A stretch of 64,000 nucleotides of DNA, taken from NCBI GenBank assembly GCA_040776905.1, contig JAXGZQ010000001.1:1364001-1428000 (forward strand). The letters are read 5' to 3'. The notes beneath the pieces were generated by a model that did not search any database, was not told where the DNA came from, and saw only the letters and a list, made by a program, of their open reading frames with translations. The DNA is from SLHU01 sp009929975 (GTDB lineage Bacteria > Bacillota > Clostridia > Saccharofermentanales > UBA5734). Positions 1 through 8,991 of this stretch are shown here, in pieces (within the stretch, counting starts at the first letter, position 1; every line of letters begins with the position of its first letter). The position numbers and the translations under genes were made by a program.

Positions 1-44
1 TTTATCATAGCACAGACCGTATGGCCGGTCGCTGGTAAAACCGC

Positions 45-50
45 TATAAT
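45..50 (+). promoter_or_regulatory. Possible -10 element ahead of the yccF-like gene
   Basis: A perfect TATAAT lies 35 bases ahead of the first gene. No good -35 hexamer sits 17 bases upstream, so this is only a weak promoter call. Confidence 0.35.
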
Positions 51-84
51 GTGAGTAGTTTATCCGGAAAGGAGAACCGACGCG

Positions 85-447
85 ATGTCCTGTCTTGGTA
101 ATTTGCTCTGGATCGTTCTGGGTGGGTTTGTCCTCTCGGCTGCCTGGCTGCTGGCCGGACTTCTCTGCTGCCTGACGATCATCGGCATCCCGCTGGGTCT
201 GCAGTGCTTCAAATTTGCCGAACTGGCGCTGGCTCCGTTCGGCCGCGATATTGTCTATCAGAGAACCGGCGCGATCTCGCTGCTGGCCAATCTTCTCTGG
301 CTCCTGCTGCTCGGCCTGCCGCTGGCCGGGCTGGCCGCCGCGCTCGGACTGGCTTTGTGCCTGACAATCGTCGGTATACCTTTTGGCCTGCAGTTTTTCA
401 AATTCGCCCAGCTGGCTCTGATGCCCTTCGGAGCGGCTATTATCTGA
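85..447 (+). CDS. YccF-family inner membrane protein
   Basis: A 120-residue, very hydrophobic protein of the YccF (DUF307) family, which are small membrane proteins of unknown role. Two halves repeat the same pattern: CLTIIGIPLGLQ followed by FKFAELAL-PFG near residues 33-55, and CLTIVGIPFGLQ followed by FKFAQLAL-PFG near residues 92-116. This internal duplication is the family hallmark. Four membrane segments are likely. An AAAGGAG ribosome binding site lies about ten bases before the ATG. The next gene starts ten bases after the stop, with its ribosome binding site overlapping the end of this gene, so the two are probably co-transcribed. Confidence 0.85.
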   Translation: MSCLGNLLWIVLGGFVLSAAWLLAGLLCCLTIIGIPLGLQCFKFAELALAPFGRDIVYQRTGAISLLANLLWLLLLGLPLAGLAAALGLALCLTIVGIPFGLQFFKFAQLALMPFGAAII

Positions 448-457
448 GAGGTGCCCG

Positions 458-1054
458 ATGCTTGACAAGACCATTCCTTTCTACAGTTTGATCATGGAGA
501 CGGAACATCCGGATGAGTATCCCCGTTTTGACTTGCCGGACGGCTTTTCATTTGTCTTGTGGGAGCCCGGTCTGGAAACAGAATGGGCCCGCATCCATAC
601 CGATCTCGGCCAGTTCAAGAGCATAGAAGAAGGTGAAAAAGTCTTCATGGGGGAATTTCTCGACCGGCCGGAACTGGCGCGGAAACGCTGCTTCTTCGTT
701 AAGGCAGCAAACGGCGCTGTCGTGGCGACCGCGTCCCTCTGGGACGGCGATCTGTTCGGACCGATCCTGCCGCGGATCCATTGGGTCGCGGTCGCGCCTG
801 CCTGGCAGGGATATGGTCTGGCCAAGGCCCTGCTCAGTCATCTGTTCGATTTATTCCAGGCTGTTGAGGCCGGCCATTATCTTTACCTGGTCACCCAGAC
901 CTGGAGCTTCAAAGCCATCCATCTCTATCAGCGCTTCGGTTTTCGACCGTACCGCGGTCCGCGCCCGCAAAATTCAACCAATGTAAATTTCTCGGAAGAC
1001 AACATAAAAGCCTGGGATCTGGTCGGGGAACGGCTGAAACAGGACCGCACCTGA
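458..1054 (+). CDS. GNAT-family N-acetyltransferase
   Basis: A 198-residue protein with the GNAT fold, which moves an acyl group from acyl-CoA to an amine. The core is visible in the middle: a beta-strand with IHWVAVAPAWQGYGLAKALLSH (near residues 108-129) is the acetyl-CoA pyrophosphate loop, here Q-G-Y-G-L-A. The typical ending, LYQRFGFRPYRGPR, follows near residue 151. A GAGAGG ribosome binding site precedes the ATG and overlaps the end of the YccF gene. The substrate cannot be told from the sequence. Confidence 0.8.
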   Translation: MLDKTIPFYSLIMETEHPDEYPRFDLPDGFSFVLWEPGLETEWARIHTDLGQFKSIEEGEKVFMGEFLDRPELARKRCFFVKAANGAVVATASLWDGDLFGPILPRIHWVAVAPAWQGYGLAKALLSHLFDLFQAVEAGHYLYLVTQTWSFKAIHLYQRFGFRPYRGPRPQNSTNVNFSEDNIKAWDLVGERLKQDRT

Positions 1055-1083
1055 TCGTGACGTCTCTGACCCTGTCGGCGTGA

Positions 1084-2220
1084 TCAGCGGGCGGCCGGCC
1101 TGGATGCCTGCCGTTTCTGCCACAGATAGCCGAAGATCAGGCAAAACAGGGCGATCAGCAGAGGGACCCATACCGGAAGCGCGGGAAATCCCCGGATCCG
1201 GCTGAGAACCCATCCATGCGGTGAATACTGGCCGATCAGGCGCAGGAGTTTTCCCGGCAGCTGGAAGAAGCTGCCGCCGGCGATAGCCAGCACCAGCAGA
1301 ATCAGCAAAGAAACGAACAGGCGCACCCCGCGCGCGATCAGCTGGAACGGCTGGCTGATTCCCAGCATCAGGATGAGAAAGACGGTCAGCAGACCGACTG
1401 TCTCAACGCGGAGCGGCAGCTTCATGATGCCTGCCATGACCGTGCTGTAGAGAAGAATCTGGGCGAACCCGACCAGCAGCAAGGCGCACTGCGTGGCGAT
1501 ATAGTCGGCCAGCAGACCGCTGTGCGTGGTAGAAAGGCGCCGTCTCAAGTCATCGCCGGCCAGAACGAGACCGCCGAGGACGGCATAAATCGAGAGGAAA
1601 AACACCTCCATCGAATCATCGGTGACAACATAGGTGAGCACCGGGACCGGCTGGACTTCACCGATATAGGTCATGTTCAGCCTGGCGTCCCCGGCCGCGT
1701 AAGCGTCCATTGATGCCTGCAGACCGGCCGCCAGATCAGGCGGCTGGATCATGTCAAGCTGCTGGTATCGCTGAGACAGCCGTTCCGTGATCAGGGCATG
1801 AGCATGCGCTGGCAGAACCGCTGCCGCGACAGCCTCTTCGATGATGGTGACCGTCAGCGACCGGCTGGCGGGTTCCAGCAGAAGGTCAACGTCATCCAGT
1901 CGGGCGAGATGGTCTGCGTATCCCTTGCGAATTGTCAGGAGTCCGTCAATCTGCTGTTGATCGAGCAGTCGCCGGGGATGGTCAGATGAGTGGAGGCGCA
2001 GAGAGTCATTGGCTGCCAACCGGTTGATCAGATTTTGGCTGGCAGGGCTTTGGTCCTCGTCGATGACCGCCAATTCAACAACCGGAGACCGGTTGGCCAG
2101 ATTCGCGGTTCCGGCGATTGATCCAAGCAGCAGCGGCAGCAGGAAAAGGGCCAGCAGCCAGCCGCGCATCGCGAGCAGGTCGAGCAGTTTAGTGGTGAAA
2201 ATCAGCCATGCGCGTGACAT
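1084..2220 (-). CDS. ABC-2 type permease (second of pair)
   Basis: A 378-residue ABC-2 membrane subunit. One membrane helix near residues 15-38 is followed by an extracytoplasmic region of about 150 residues, then five or more helices in the C-terminal half (for example LFVSLLILLVLAIAGGSFF). This is the layout of the ABC-2/YhgE-type exporter fold. It follows the companion permease by ten bases and has a GGGAGGG site before its ATG. The pair probably forms a heterodimer driven by the ATPase encoded upstream. The cargo is unknown; drug, peptide or lipid export are all possible. Confidence 0.75.
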   Translation of the reverse strand: MSRAWLIFTTKLLDLLAMRGWLLALFLLPLLLGSIAGTANLANRSPVVELAVIDEDQSPASQNLINRLAANDSLRLHSSDHPRRLLDQQQIDGLLTIRKGYADHLARLDDVDLLLEPASRSLTVTIIEEAVAAAVLPAHAHALITERLSQRYQQLDMIQPPDLAAGLQASMDAYAAGDARLNMTYIGEVQPVPVLTYVVTDDSMEVFFLSIYAVLGGLVLAGDDLRRRLSTTHSGLLADYIATQCALLLVGFAQILLYSTVMAGIMKLPLRVETVGLLTVFLILMLGISQPFQLIARGVRLFVSLLILLVLAIAGGSFFQLPGKLLRLIGQYSPHGWVLSRIRGFPALPVWVPLLIALFCLIFGYLWQKRQASRPAAR

Positions 2221-2230
2221 TCAGCCCTCC

Positions 2231-3424
2231 CTAGGCACGGTCCGGCCGGATCTGCGAAAGTCCCCAGACCGCGGCGGATTCATAGAACAGCAGCAAGCCG
2301 GCCAGCCACAGCCAGGCCATTGGCGGACTGTCGGTACCGGTCAACTGGTTGTAGATAAGCTGGCGGCTCCAGTAGGCAGGAGAAAGATGCCCTGCGATAT
2401 TGAGCCAGCCGGGCAGCAGCGATTCCGGATAGATACAGCCGCCGGCCAGCAGGAGAAAAATCAACAGCAGCCAGGCAGCCAGCAGGGTCCCGTCTCCGGG
2501 AGGTGAAAGGCTGGCCAGGCCGATCATCAGAGCGGCGGTCGCGGTTCCGGCCAGAAGCAGAATCAATCCGGTCAGCGGCCACGGTTTGAGCGCCATCATA
2601 TTCGACAGGATCAGGAGAAAAGGCAGCAGCAGCGCCGCTGTCAGCAGCATCAGCATCGACTGCCGGGCCAGGGCGGACTGCCATGGCCGGATCCCGGCGA
2701 GCGTCAGTCTTACATGAAGCCCGCTTTCCTTTTCCTGACGGATCTGCGGCAGCAAAAGCAGGCTGCACAGCATGGCCAGCAGCGTCGCCAGAGAACTGAT
2801 CACCTGGGGGACGGTCCGCAGACGCTGGCTGTCAAGTGTACTGATCACTGACTTGCGGCCGACCAGGCGGAATGCCAAGGTCACCGCGACCGCCTCGATC
2901 TGCTGCCACAACTCAGCCGGATCATCATAGAGCGGTTCGGCACCGGCCTGATAGGTATAGATGGCGGACTGGATACCGACAACACTTTCCGCGGCATTGT
3001 TGAGCATGCGGGTCAGTATCGCCGCTTCAGACGGCATGCTTTCATTCAGGTAGATGGTCAGCCCGGACGCGCTGAGCCGCTGGCGGGTTGCCTCGTAGAA
3101 CTGGTCAGGGATATAGAGGATCAGCAGGATCTCGCCTCGTTCAAGCCGGGCGGCGGCTTCGTCCATACTTTCAGTAAACAGCGTGTCGACAGCCTCCAGG
3201 CTGCGGAACTGATCGATGAGCGTATAGGAGATTACACTCTGGTCAAGATCAACGATTGAGAGGCTGACCGGTTCAAACAGAGCCGGCGGGCCGCTCTCAG
3301 TGTCTTCCGGGGCCGACAGCGAAAGAAACAACAGCGCGCTGATCAGCAGGATACTGATCAGAAGTGTCAGCGTCTGCCAGTTGAGAAGTTCCTGCCAGTA
3401 GAAGCGGATCAGCCTAGTCAGCAT
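2231..3424 (-). CDS. ABC-2 type permease (first of pair)
   Basis: A 397-residue membrane subunit of the same architecture as its downstream neighbour: an N-terminal helix (LISILLISALLFLSLS), a large extracytoplasmic loop, then a C-terminal helix bundle. The start was placed at the ATG encoding MLTRLIRFYWQ, which overlaps the ATPase stop by 11 bases; an in-frame start 17 codons earlier lies inside the ATPase gene and adds residues with no membrane character. Expected to pair with the other permease and the ATPase in one exporter. Confidence 0.75.
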   Translation of the reverse strand: MLTRLIRFYWQELLNWQTLTLLISILLISALLFLSLSAPEDTESGPPALFEPVSLSIVDLDQSVISYTLIDQFRSLEAVDTLFTESMDEAAARLERGEILLILYIPDQFYEATRQRLSASGLTIYLNESMPSEAAILTRMLNNAAESVVGIQSAIYTYQAGAEPLYDDPAELWQQIEAVAVTLAFRLVGRKSVISTLDSQRLRTVPQVISSLATLLAMLCSLLLLPQIRQEKESGLHVRLTLAGIRPWQSALARQSMLMLLTAALLLPFLLILSNMMALKPWPLTGLILLLAGTATAALMIGLASLSPPGDGTLLAAWLLLIFLLLAGGCIYPESLLPGWLNIAGHLSPAYWSRQLIYNQLTGTDSPPMAWLWLAGLLLFYESAAVWGLSQIRPDRA

Positions 3425-4103
3425 CAAGATCGGCCTCCAGAATCCGACCGTCACTGAGCGTGACGATCCGGTCACAGATCCTTTCCAGTTCGTGTTCGTA
3501 ATGGTTGATCATCAGGATCATGCAGCCTTGCTCACGCAGCCGGGCGAGGCTGTCCAGAATCGCGTCGCGGCTTTCACTGTCGATCCCCGCGGTCGGTTCA
3601 TCCAGCAGAATCAGACGCGGCTGGCCGACCAGTCCGGCGGCAAGATTGGCTCGTCGGGCCATCCCGCCGGAACAACGGCTGACCGGTTTATCGAGAACAT
3701 CGTGGATCCGTGCCAGCTCAACCACACGCTGAACAGCCTGCCGACGCTGGACGCGGGTCCGGTTTCCGGCCAGAGCGGCCCAGAACAGGAGGTTGCGGCG
3801 TACCGAGAGACGGGGTGAGAGCGCGATATTCTGGGGAACATATCCGATGACAGAGCGATAGGGTCTGTGCTGGCTGACCGGAACACCGAACAAGGAGATC
3901 TCACCGCGGTCAGCCGGCATGATCGAGGCGATGAGATTCAGCAGCGTTGTCTTGCCCACACCGTTCGCGCCGCACAGGCCCAGAATCTCTCCGGGCCTGA
4001 GCTGAAGTGAAACACCTCTGAGTACCTGCTCGCGGCGGTAGGCTTTCCAGACATCCCGCACCACCAGCCGGTCATCGGCCTGTGCGGAGACCCGCTTATT
4101 CAC
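3414..4103 (-). CDS. ABC transporter ATP-binding protein
   Basis: A 229-residue nucleotide-binding subunit. Walker A is GANGVGKTT (near residues 44-52), the Q-loop is in YVPQNIALSP, the signature is CSGGMARRA rather than the usual LSGGQ, and Walker B is LILLDEPTAGID. The CSGGM signature is common in ATPases of ABC-2 exporters. It uses a GTG start that overlaps the end of the zinc-ribbon gene by eight bases, implying translational coupling. It energises the two permeases that follow. Confidence 0.9.
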   Translation of the reverse strand: MNKRVSAQADDRLVVRDVWKAYRREQVLRGVSLQLRPGEILGLCGANGVGKTTLLNLIASIMPADRGEISLFGVPVSQHRPYRSVIGYVPQNIALSPRLSVRRNLLFWAALAGNRTRVQRRQAVQRVVELARIHDVLDKPVSRCSGGMARRANLAAGLVGQPRLILLDEPTAGIDSESRDAILDSLARLREQGCMILMINHYEHELERICDRIVTLSDGRILEADLDAD

Positions 4104-6444
4104 CCTCTCCCGACGGCATCAGGCCAAGCTGTTGGGCGATTCGCATCAATTCGGTCATGGCGTTCTCATCAATCAGACCGGCCAGTCCTTCACTGTCACT
4201 GATGCTGACCAGCTGATCCGTGCTGAAGGTCGGGAATGTGACTTCAGCGGCGTTGATTTCCTGGTAGCCGAGCCGCATGTCCATCAGATCCTGGATGCCG
4301 ATGTTCATCGTCACCCGTTCACCCTCACGGCTGGCCTGATAACTGAGCGCAACCGGTTCATCATCATGAAGTGTCAGGTCGAAATCGCCGAGGATATACG
4401 TCCTGCTGCCGATCCTGGCCTGTTCATAGCCGCTGTAGTTGATATCCATCAAGGTTGACTCACTGTCACTGATCGTGATGGTTCCGGACCTGGTTTCACG
4501 ATTTTCATCCCAGGTAAAGAGATTCTGGTAGGTGATGCCATCACCTTCGCTGTCCAGGCGCAGTAAAACCGCGCCGTCATCGTCCTTCTCCGGCTGATAT
4601 TGCTCAATCTGCAGTACGGTGAGGCCGCTGTCATCAACGATCTGGAAATCCCGGCCATAGACGCGGTCTGACGGATCGACATAGATGGACTGAACGATGG
4701 TGAAGGGCTCTCGGTCAGGGTCCTCCGCTTCAATTTCCGCGAGCAGCACATCGATGGTCTGCTGCCATTCAGCCAGCGTCATCTCGGGAACAACCACCTC
4801 ACCGAATTCGTCATCGTCCAGCATGCCGGAATTCAGCCCGGTACTCATTTTTCCGATTTCGGATACCATGCGGAACATGACCTCGTCATCCCGCAGGGTG
4901 AGTAGAATCTGCTCGATCATTTTACGTGCGTTCTCATCACCGATCGTCATCGTAAAGCGGTCATATTTCTGCGAGACAGAACCGACTTCCAGTGTCTGCC
5001 CCTTGTCATACGTCACAGAATCGATATGGTCGAGCATGATATCGATATAGGCGTGCAGGGAACCGGCCAGCTGTACTTCGCTGACACCCAGGTCAAAATT
5101 AAGCAGGCTGTCGGCCAGGCCCAGCGCCTCGCCGGTATCCTGCGGATCAATCCCCATTTGGGCGGAATAATCGTCCATCATCTCCCGCGGTATCATGACA
5201 TAGCGGCTGATGATGCCGGGCAAGCCGAGAATCAATCGTTCCGGGTCATAATATCCTTCGAGGGTCAGCAGCGGCTCTGTTCCGGTCAGCAGGTCAATGG
5301 CGGCGAAATAGCGGGGTGACGTGCCCACGCGATCATAGAGGAGACGGCCCTGGATATCAAGGCTTTCCAGGGTTGCCTGCATGACTGGATCCATACCGGA
5401 CATGTTATCGGGCCAGTCAAGGCTCAGACTGAAATCGTGGCCGCCGGCCGGCGGGGCTTCAGCCCGGCTGCCCAGTTCGGTCATCTGGCGGGCCATCTCG
5501 CTGGCGTCCTCTTTCAGCTGCATGGTTTCGATTCTCAGATAAGTCGCCTTATTGCCGAGAATCAACCGGCGGATCTCCCGGCCGAACAGCGCATAGGCAC
5601 CAGCGGCTGCCAGGACAAGAACCAGAATGATGATCAGGGCGATCAGAGGCCCCTTTTTCTTTTTCCGCGGCGGCGGAATACCCGGCCCATAAGAGGGCGG
5701 CGGTGTCCAGCCCCCATTTTGCGGCGGCGGCGCATATGATCGCTGCTGCGGCACTGGCTGAGCGGTCGATGGCGGGACCCAGCCGCCGGACGCAGGTCTG
5801 GCCTGTGCTGCCACCGGAGGCGGAATGACCACACCTGCCGGACCCTGTGCGGAGGGCTCACGTCGTGTCTTTCGCCCACAGGACGGGCAGAACTGCGCAT
5901 TGGGTGAGAGTTTGTAGCCGCAGCCGGGACAGAAGGCCGGTCCGGCGGGCGCTGCCGTCTCCTGTTTGGCTGTTATCTCCAGTGCTTCAGGCGCTGTGTC
6001 CACATCAGCGGATTCGAGCGGCGGCGCAGCGATCGCGGACGGAAACGGCCCAATTTCACTTTCATCTTCCTGTGGTTCGTCGGCTGCCACATTTTCCGGC
6101 GGCTCATCTCCAGGCTCACTGTAATTTTCATCGACTTGGTCCTCATTAATGGTGACTGACTCGTCAGCCGCTGATACGGGTTCACCGGTCGATTCCGCTG
6201 CCGGCTCCGGCCCGGCGGCTGCCTCGTCCGCTGCGGCGCTCTCCTGCTGCTCTGCCGGTACTTCTGCGGGAAAAGGATGGCCGCAGCTGCCGCAGAAGCG
6301 GCTGCCCGGAACGATTGGTTCCCGGCAGACCGGACAGAGGGATGCTGCTGTTTGATCGGAATCTGGAATCTGCCGCTGTCCGCATTCGGGACAGAACTGG
6401 CTCTGATCCGGAATTTCGGCATGACAGTGACTGCACTGTTTCAT
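4096..6444 (-). CDS. Zinc-ribbon membrane protein, large extracytoplasmic domain
   Basis: A 782-residue protein with three zinc ribbons on the cytoplasmic side: CSHC...CPEC at the N-terminus, CPVC...CGSC near residues 38-55, and CPGC...CPSC near residues 170-190. Between ribbons two and three is an acidic Glu/Ala/Pro-rich stretch, and after ribbon three a Pro/Gln-rich linker. One membrane helix after KKKKGP (about residues 262-285) leads to roughly 490 extracytoplasmic residues of unrecognised fold. It is the first gene of the ABC exporter operon and overlaps the ATPase gene, so it may be the exporter's sensor or accessory protein; that is inference. Confidence 0.7.
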   Translation of the reverse strand: MKQCSHCHAEIPDQSQFCPECGQRQIPDSDQTAASLCPVCREPIVPGSRFCGSCGHPFPAEVPAEQQESAAADEAAAGPEPAAESTGEPVSAADESVTINEDQVDENYSEPGDEPPENVAADEPQEDESEIGPFPSAIAAPPLESADVDTAPEALEITAKQETAAPAGPAFCPGCGYKLSPNAQFCPSCGRKTRREPSAQGPAGVVIPPPVAAQARPASGGWVPPSTAQPVPQQRSYAPPPQNGGWTPPPSYGPGIPPPRKKKKGPLIALIIILVLVLAAAGAYALFGREIRRLILGNKATYLRIETMQLKEDASEMARQMTELGSRAEAPPAGGHDFSLSLDWPDNMSGMDPVMQATLESLDIQGRLLYDRVGTSPRYFAAIDLLTGTEPLLTLEGYYDPERLILGLPGIISRYVMIPREMMDDYSAQMGIDPQDTGEALGLADSLLNFDLGVSEVQLAGSLHAYIDIMLDHIDSVTYDKGQTLEVGSVSQKYDRFTMTIGDENARKMIEQILLTLRDDEVMFRMVSEIGKMSTGLNSGMLDDDEFGEVVVPEMTLAEWQQTIDVLLAEIEAEDPDREPFTIVQSIYVDPSDRVYGRDFQIVDDSGLTVLQIEQYQPEKDDDGAVLLRLDSEGDGITYQNLFTWDENRETRSGTITISDSESTLMDINYSGYEQARIGSRTYILGDFDLTLHDDEPVALSYQASREGERVTMNIGIQDLMDMRLGYQEINAAEVTFPTFSTDQLVSISDSEGLAGLIDENAMTELMRIAQQLGLMPSGEGE

Positions 6445-6506
6445 GGTAATACCTCCATCTTCAGCTGCCGGAATCCGGCATTGAGAAACATCCTGATGTC
6501 AGTTTT

Positions 6507-6535
6507 ATTATAGCCGTCTGTGTGGCGACCTTCAA
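6507..6535 (-). promoter_or_regulatory. Promoter of the zinc-ribbon/ABC exporter operon
   Basis: On the minus strand, TTGAAG and a perfect TATAAT are separated by 17 bases, about 60 bases before the zinc-ribbon start. This is a good match to a housekeeping sigma factor promoter. Confidence 0.7.
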
Positions 6536-6616
6536 TGAAATGCCGTGTTATCAGGTGAAGATGGCTGATTTGTCAATGACAGTAGGACGTTCTGAGTCAT
6601 TAGGCCGTGACAGTGC

Positions 6617-6646
6617 TTGACACTTGAAGCGGACAACTTCTATGAT
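6617..6646 (+). promoter_or_regulatory. Promoter of the membrane protein/CPBP protease operon
   Basis: A perfect TTGACA is followed after 18 bases by TATGAT. Transcription would begin near 6653, which supports the downstream ATG at 6680 as the real start of the next gene. The promoter is divergent from that of the zinc-ribbon operon. Confidence 0.75.
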
Positions 6647-6679
6647 GGTCGCAGGGGAAACGCTCAGCCGGGAGGGGTC

Positions 6680-7375
6680 ATGCGAATCAAATCAATTCAC
6701 ACGCATTCAGACGCGCCGGGTTCACATGCTGCTGAATACAGTGCGGTGATAGTCGCTCTGCTGATCGCCGGCGGATCGGCCGGCTGTTTTCTGTACCGCA
6801 ACTATTTTGAGACCGGAGCGGGTCTGGCCAGTCTGGTCATATTTGTTGTCTTCCAATGGGGCCTGCCGCGGTGGCTGCTTCTGCGCTGGCCGGTCTGGCT
6901 GCGGTTCGCGGCTTCTCTGATCGCTCTTGTCAGTGTATTTCTCGGCCGCTTTTTCGCGTTGTACACCCGCTGGCCCGGATTTGATAAATCGCAGCATCTA
7001 TTGTATGGATTCATCTTTACCCTGCTCGGCTTCTCGCTCTTCCTGCACTGGATTCCGTCAGACCGTTCCGGCCGGCCGACACGGCTGGCCCCGGTACTGC
7101 TGGCGGCATCCGGGTTTTCCATATTGATCTGTGTGGTCTGGGAGCTGTTCGAATATATCAGCGACCGCCTGACCGGCAGCAACATGCAATCCTGGCAGGA
7201 CGGAGACCTCGCCGGTCTGACCGATACGATGATCGACCTTGCCTTTGACCTCGCCGGGATCCTGCTGGCGGTCCTGCTGCTCACTGTCTGGAAGCGGCTT
7301 CGTGGTGAGCAGGCGGTTCTGTTTTTTCAGCCTGTAAGAAAATCCTCCAGAGGGAGAAGAGGCACAGATGATTGA
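6680..7375 (+). CDS. Multi-pass membrane protein, YjdF/DUF2238-like
   Basis: A 231-residue protein with about six membrane segments. The order of motifs, FDKSQHLLYGF, then WELFEYISDRLTG, then a short polar loop, then DTMIDLAFDLAGILLAV, resembles the DUF2238 (YjdF) family of integral membrane proteins with unknown function. The start at the ATG encoding MRIKSIHTH is chosen because GGGAGGGG lies just before it and the promoter overlaps the only earlier start. Its stop overlaps the next gene's start by eight bases, so the two are probably coupled. Confidence 0.6.
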   Translation: MRIKSIHTHSDAPGSHAAEYSAVIVALLIAGGSAGCFLYRNYFETGAGLASLVIFVVFQWGLPRWLLLRWPVWLRFAASLIALVSVFLGRFFALYTRWPGFDKSQHLLYGFIFTLLGFSLFLHWIPSDRSGRPTRLAPVLLAASGFSILICVVWELFEYISDRLTGSNMQSWQDGDLAGLTDTMIDLAFDLAGILLAVLLLTVWKRLRGEQAVLFFQPVRKSSRGRRGTDD

Positions 7376-8084
7376 TTCAGCCATGATCAAGAACCAGCCG
7401 GCACGTGCCGCCGCACGCCTGATCGGCCTGACACTGATCGGCCTGATCCTGCTCTATCTGATCCGGTATATTCCGGGAGCGGACTATACCATCAAGGCCG
7501 GAGCGCGGATGATCGTCTTCATTCTCATCATCTGGGCCGGCCGGCCGGCGTCTGACCGGGCCAGCCGCCAGATATGGCAGCGGCTGTTCAGACCGGTGCC
7601 CTTTCCCGCCCGTCAACTGCTGCTGTCTCTGCTGGGCGGTCTGATTCTGCTCGTGGTGCTCTATCTGCTGGCCAGGCCACTGGCGGATCTATTCCAGATC
7701 GAGAACGTGGTCAGGGAGATCACGGAACGGACTGGCGCGACCCGCCGGTCCATGATCGGAATTATCCTCTATATCCCCCTGGTCAACGCGCTGAGCGAGG
7801 AGATTTTCTTCCGGGGTCTGCTGACCGGTGAGTTGAGCCGCCTTCTGACGGAACGGCAGGGCTGCCGCGTCGCTTCCGTGCTGTTTGCCCTCTATCATCT
7901 GACGATTTTCCGCAGCTGGTTTTCAATTCCACAACTGCTGCTGGCCCTGACCGGTCTCTTTGTGCTGGGAATGGTTCTCAGCCGTCTGTTTGTCAGAAAC
8001 GGCCATATCTATGGGGTCTGGATCCTGCACGCGGTTCTCAATCTGACCATCTTCGCTTTCGCTCTGCCGTTCTTCCCTGCCTGA
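7368..8084 (+). CDS. CPBP-family intramembrane metalloprotease
   Basis: A 238-residue membrane protein of the CPBP (CAAX protease and bacteriocin-processing) family. The expected catalytic motifs are present: EEIFFRG (glutamates 144-145), ALYHLTIF (a histidine near residue 179) and HAVLNLTIF (His221, Asn225). These sit inside predicted membrane helices. Related bacterial proteins act in peptide maturation, self-immunity or signalling; nothing here identifies the substrate. It is translationally coupled to the upstream membrane protein. Confidence 0.85.
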   Translation: MIDSAMIKNQPARAAARLIGLTLIGLILLYLIRYIPGADYTIKAGARMIVFILIIWAGRPASDRASRQIWQRLFRPVPFPARQLLLSLLGGLILLVVLYLLARPLADLFQIENVVREITERTGATRRSMIGIILYIPLVNALSEEIFFRGLLTGELSRLLTERQGCRVASVLFALYHLTIFRSWFSIPQLLLALTGLFVLGMVLSRLFVRNGHIYGVWILHAVLNLTIFAFALPFFPA

Positions 8085-8126
8085 AACCCATGTCGGTCTG
8101 AACGAATCCACTGGATGTCTGCCATA

Positions 8127-8135
8127 TGCTATAAT
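8127..8135 (+). promoter_or_regulatory. Extended -10 promoter element
   Basis: TGC followed by TATAAT is an extended -10 element about 55 bases before the lipoprotein start. No convincing -35 hexamer is present, which is typical of this promoter class. Confidence 0.5.
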
Positions 8136-8191
8136 ACGCTTGCCAGCCGATCGATTCGGATGATCATCCGTGATCAAGGGAGGTGAACCCG

Positions 8192-8968
8192 GTGCGCAGA
8201 CTTTACCGACTGACCGCGGCTGTTTTATCCATTTTCCTGCTGATGCCGGTACTTGCCGCCTGCACGCCCGGACAACCGGCGTCGTCAGGCGATGACCCTT
8301 CAGTCAGCACTGGTTCGACAGAGGAAACATCGGCTTCTCTGGTGTGGCCGACGGAAGAAATGGGCCAGCTGCCCGCTCCTGACGGCAAGATCAGTGCCGT
8401 GACCCGTGATACCGACAGCCGCAGTGTTACGGTTCTGCTCGAATCCATGAATCGCGACCAGGCGGAAGCCTACCTGCTGACGACCACGGCCGCCGGCTAT
8501 GAATTGCTGGAAAAAACAGAAGGTGACGGCACGCTGATGGCCCAGCTCGGCAGCAGCACAGGCCAGATCAGCTTCCTTTATTTTCTTGATGATGAAGCCT
8601 GCTCACTGACCTTTTTCACCCTGACAGACCCGGTCGCCACCCCGCCCGTTGATCCGGCCGCCGCCTGGCCGGAAACCTGGACCGGTCTGCCGGTCCTGCA
8701 AGGCGAAATCAGCGAGATTCTGGTTTATGATGAACGGGATGCCATCGTCTATTTCAGTGAGGTCGACCCGGCAGTGGCGGACGACTATGTCCGGCAGCTC
8801 AGTGAGCGCTTTGTCCTTGACATCGCGCAGCAGCGTGATGATCATTCCCTGTTCTTCACCGGAAGCGATCCGCAGGGCGTTTATCTGGAATTCTTCTGGG
8901 CCGATGACAAGACGGCTTCTTTGAAGGTGGTTAAGCCGCTAGAGCCGGTTGAAACGACGGAAACATAA
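8192..8968 (+). CDS. Secreted lipoprotein of unknown function
   Basis: A 258-residue lipoprotein. A signal peptide (RRLYRLTAA, then a hydrophobic core) ends in the lipobox LAAC, so the mature protein starts at Cys24. A Ser/Thr-rich linker follows, then two weakly similar halves that each run from an acidic LP-start segment into a strand such as VTVLLE or AIVYFSE; they may be a repeated small domain. The GTG at 8192 is preferred because AGGGAGG ends eight bases before it; an in-frame GTG three codons earlier would overlap that site. No family was recognised. Confidence 0.75.
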   Translation: MRRLYRLTAAVLSIFLLMPVLAACTPGQPASSGDDPSVSTGSTEETSASLVWPTEEMGQLPAPDGKISAVTRDTDSRSVTVLLESMNRDQAEAYLLTTTAAGYELLEKTEGDGTLMAQLGSSTGQISFLYFLDDEACSLTFFTLTDPVATPPVDPAAAWPETWTGLPVLQGEISEILVYDERDAIVYFSEVDPAVADDYVRQLSERFVLDIAQQRDDHSLFFTGSDPQGVYLEFFWADDKTASLKVVKPLEPVETTET

Positions 8969-8991
8969 CCAGAGGTCCTGCCCCTGCGGCC

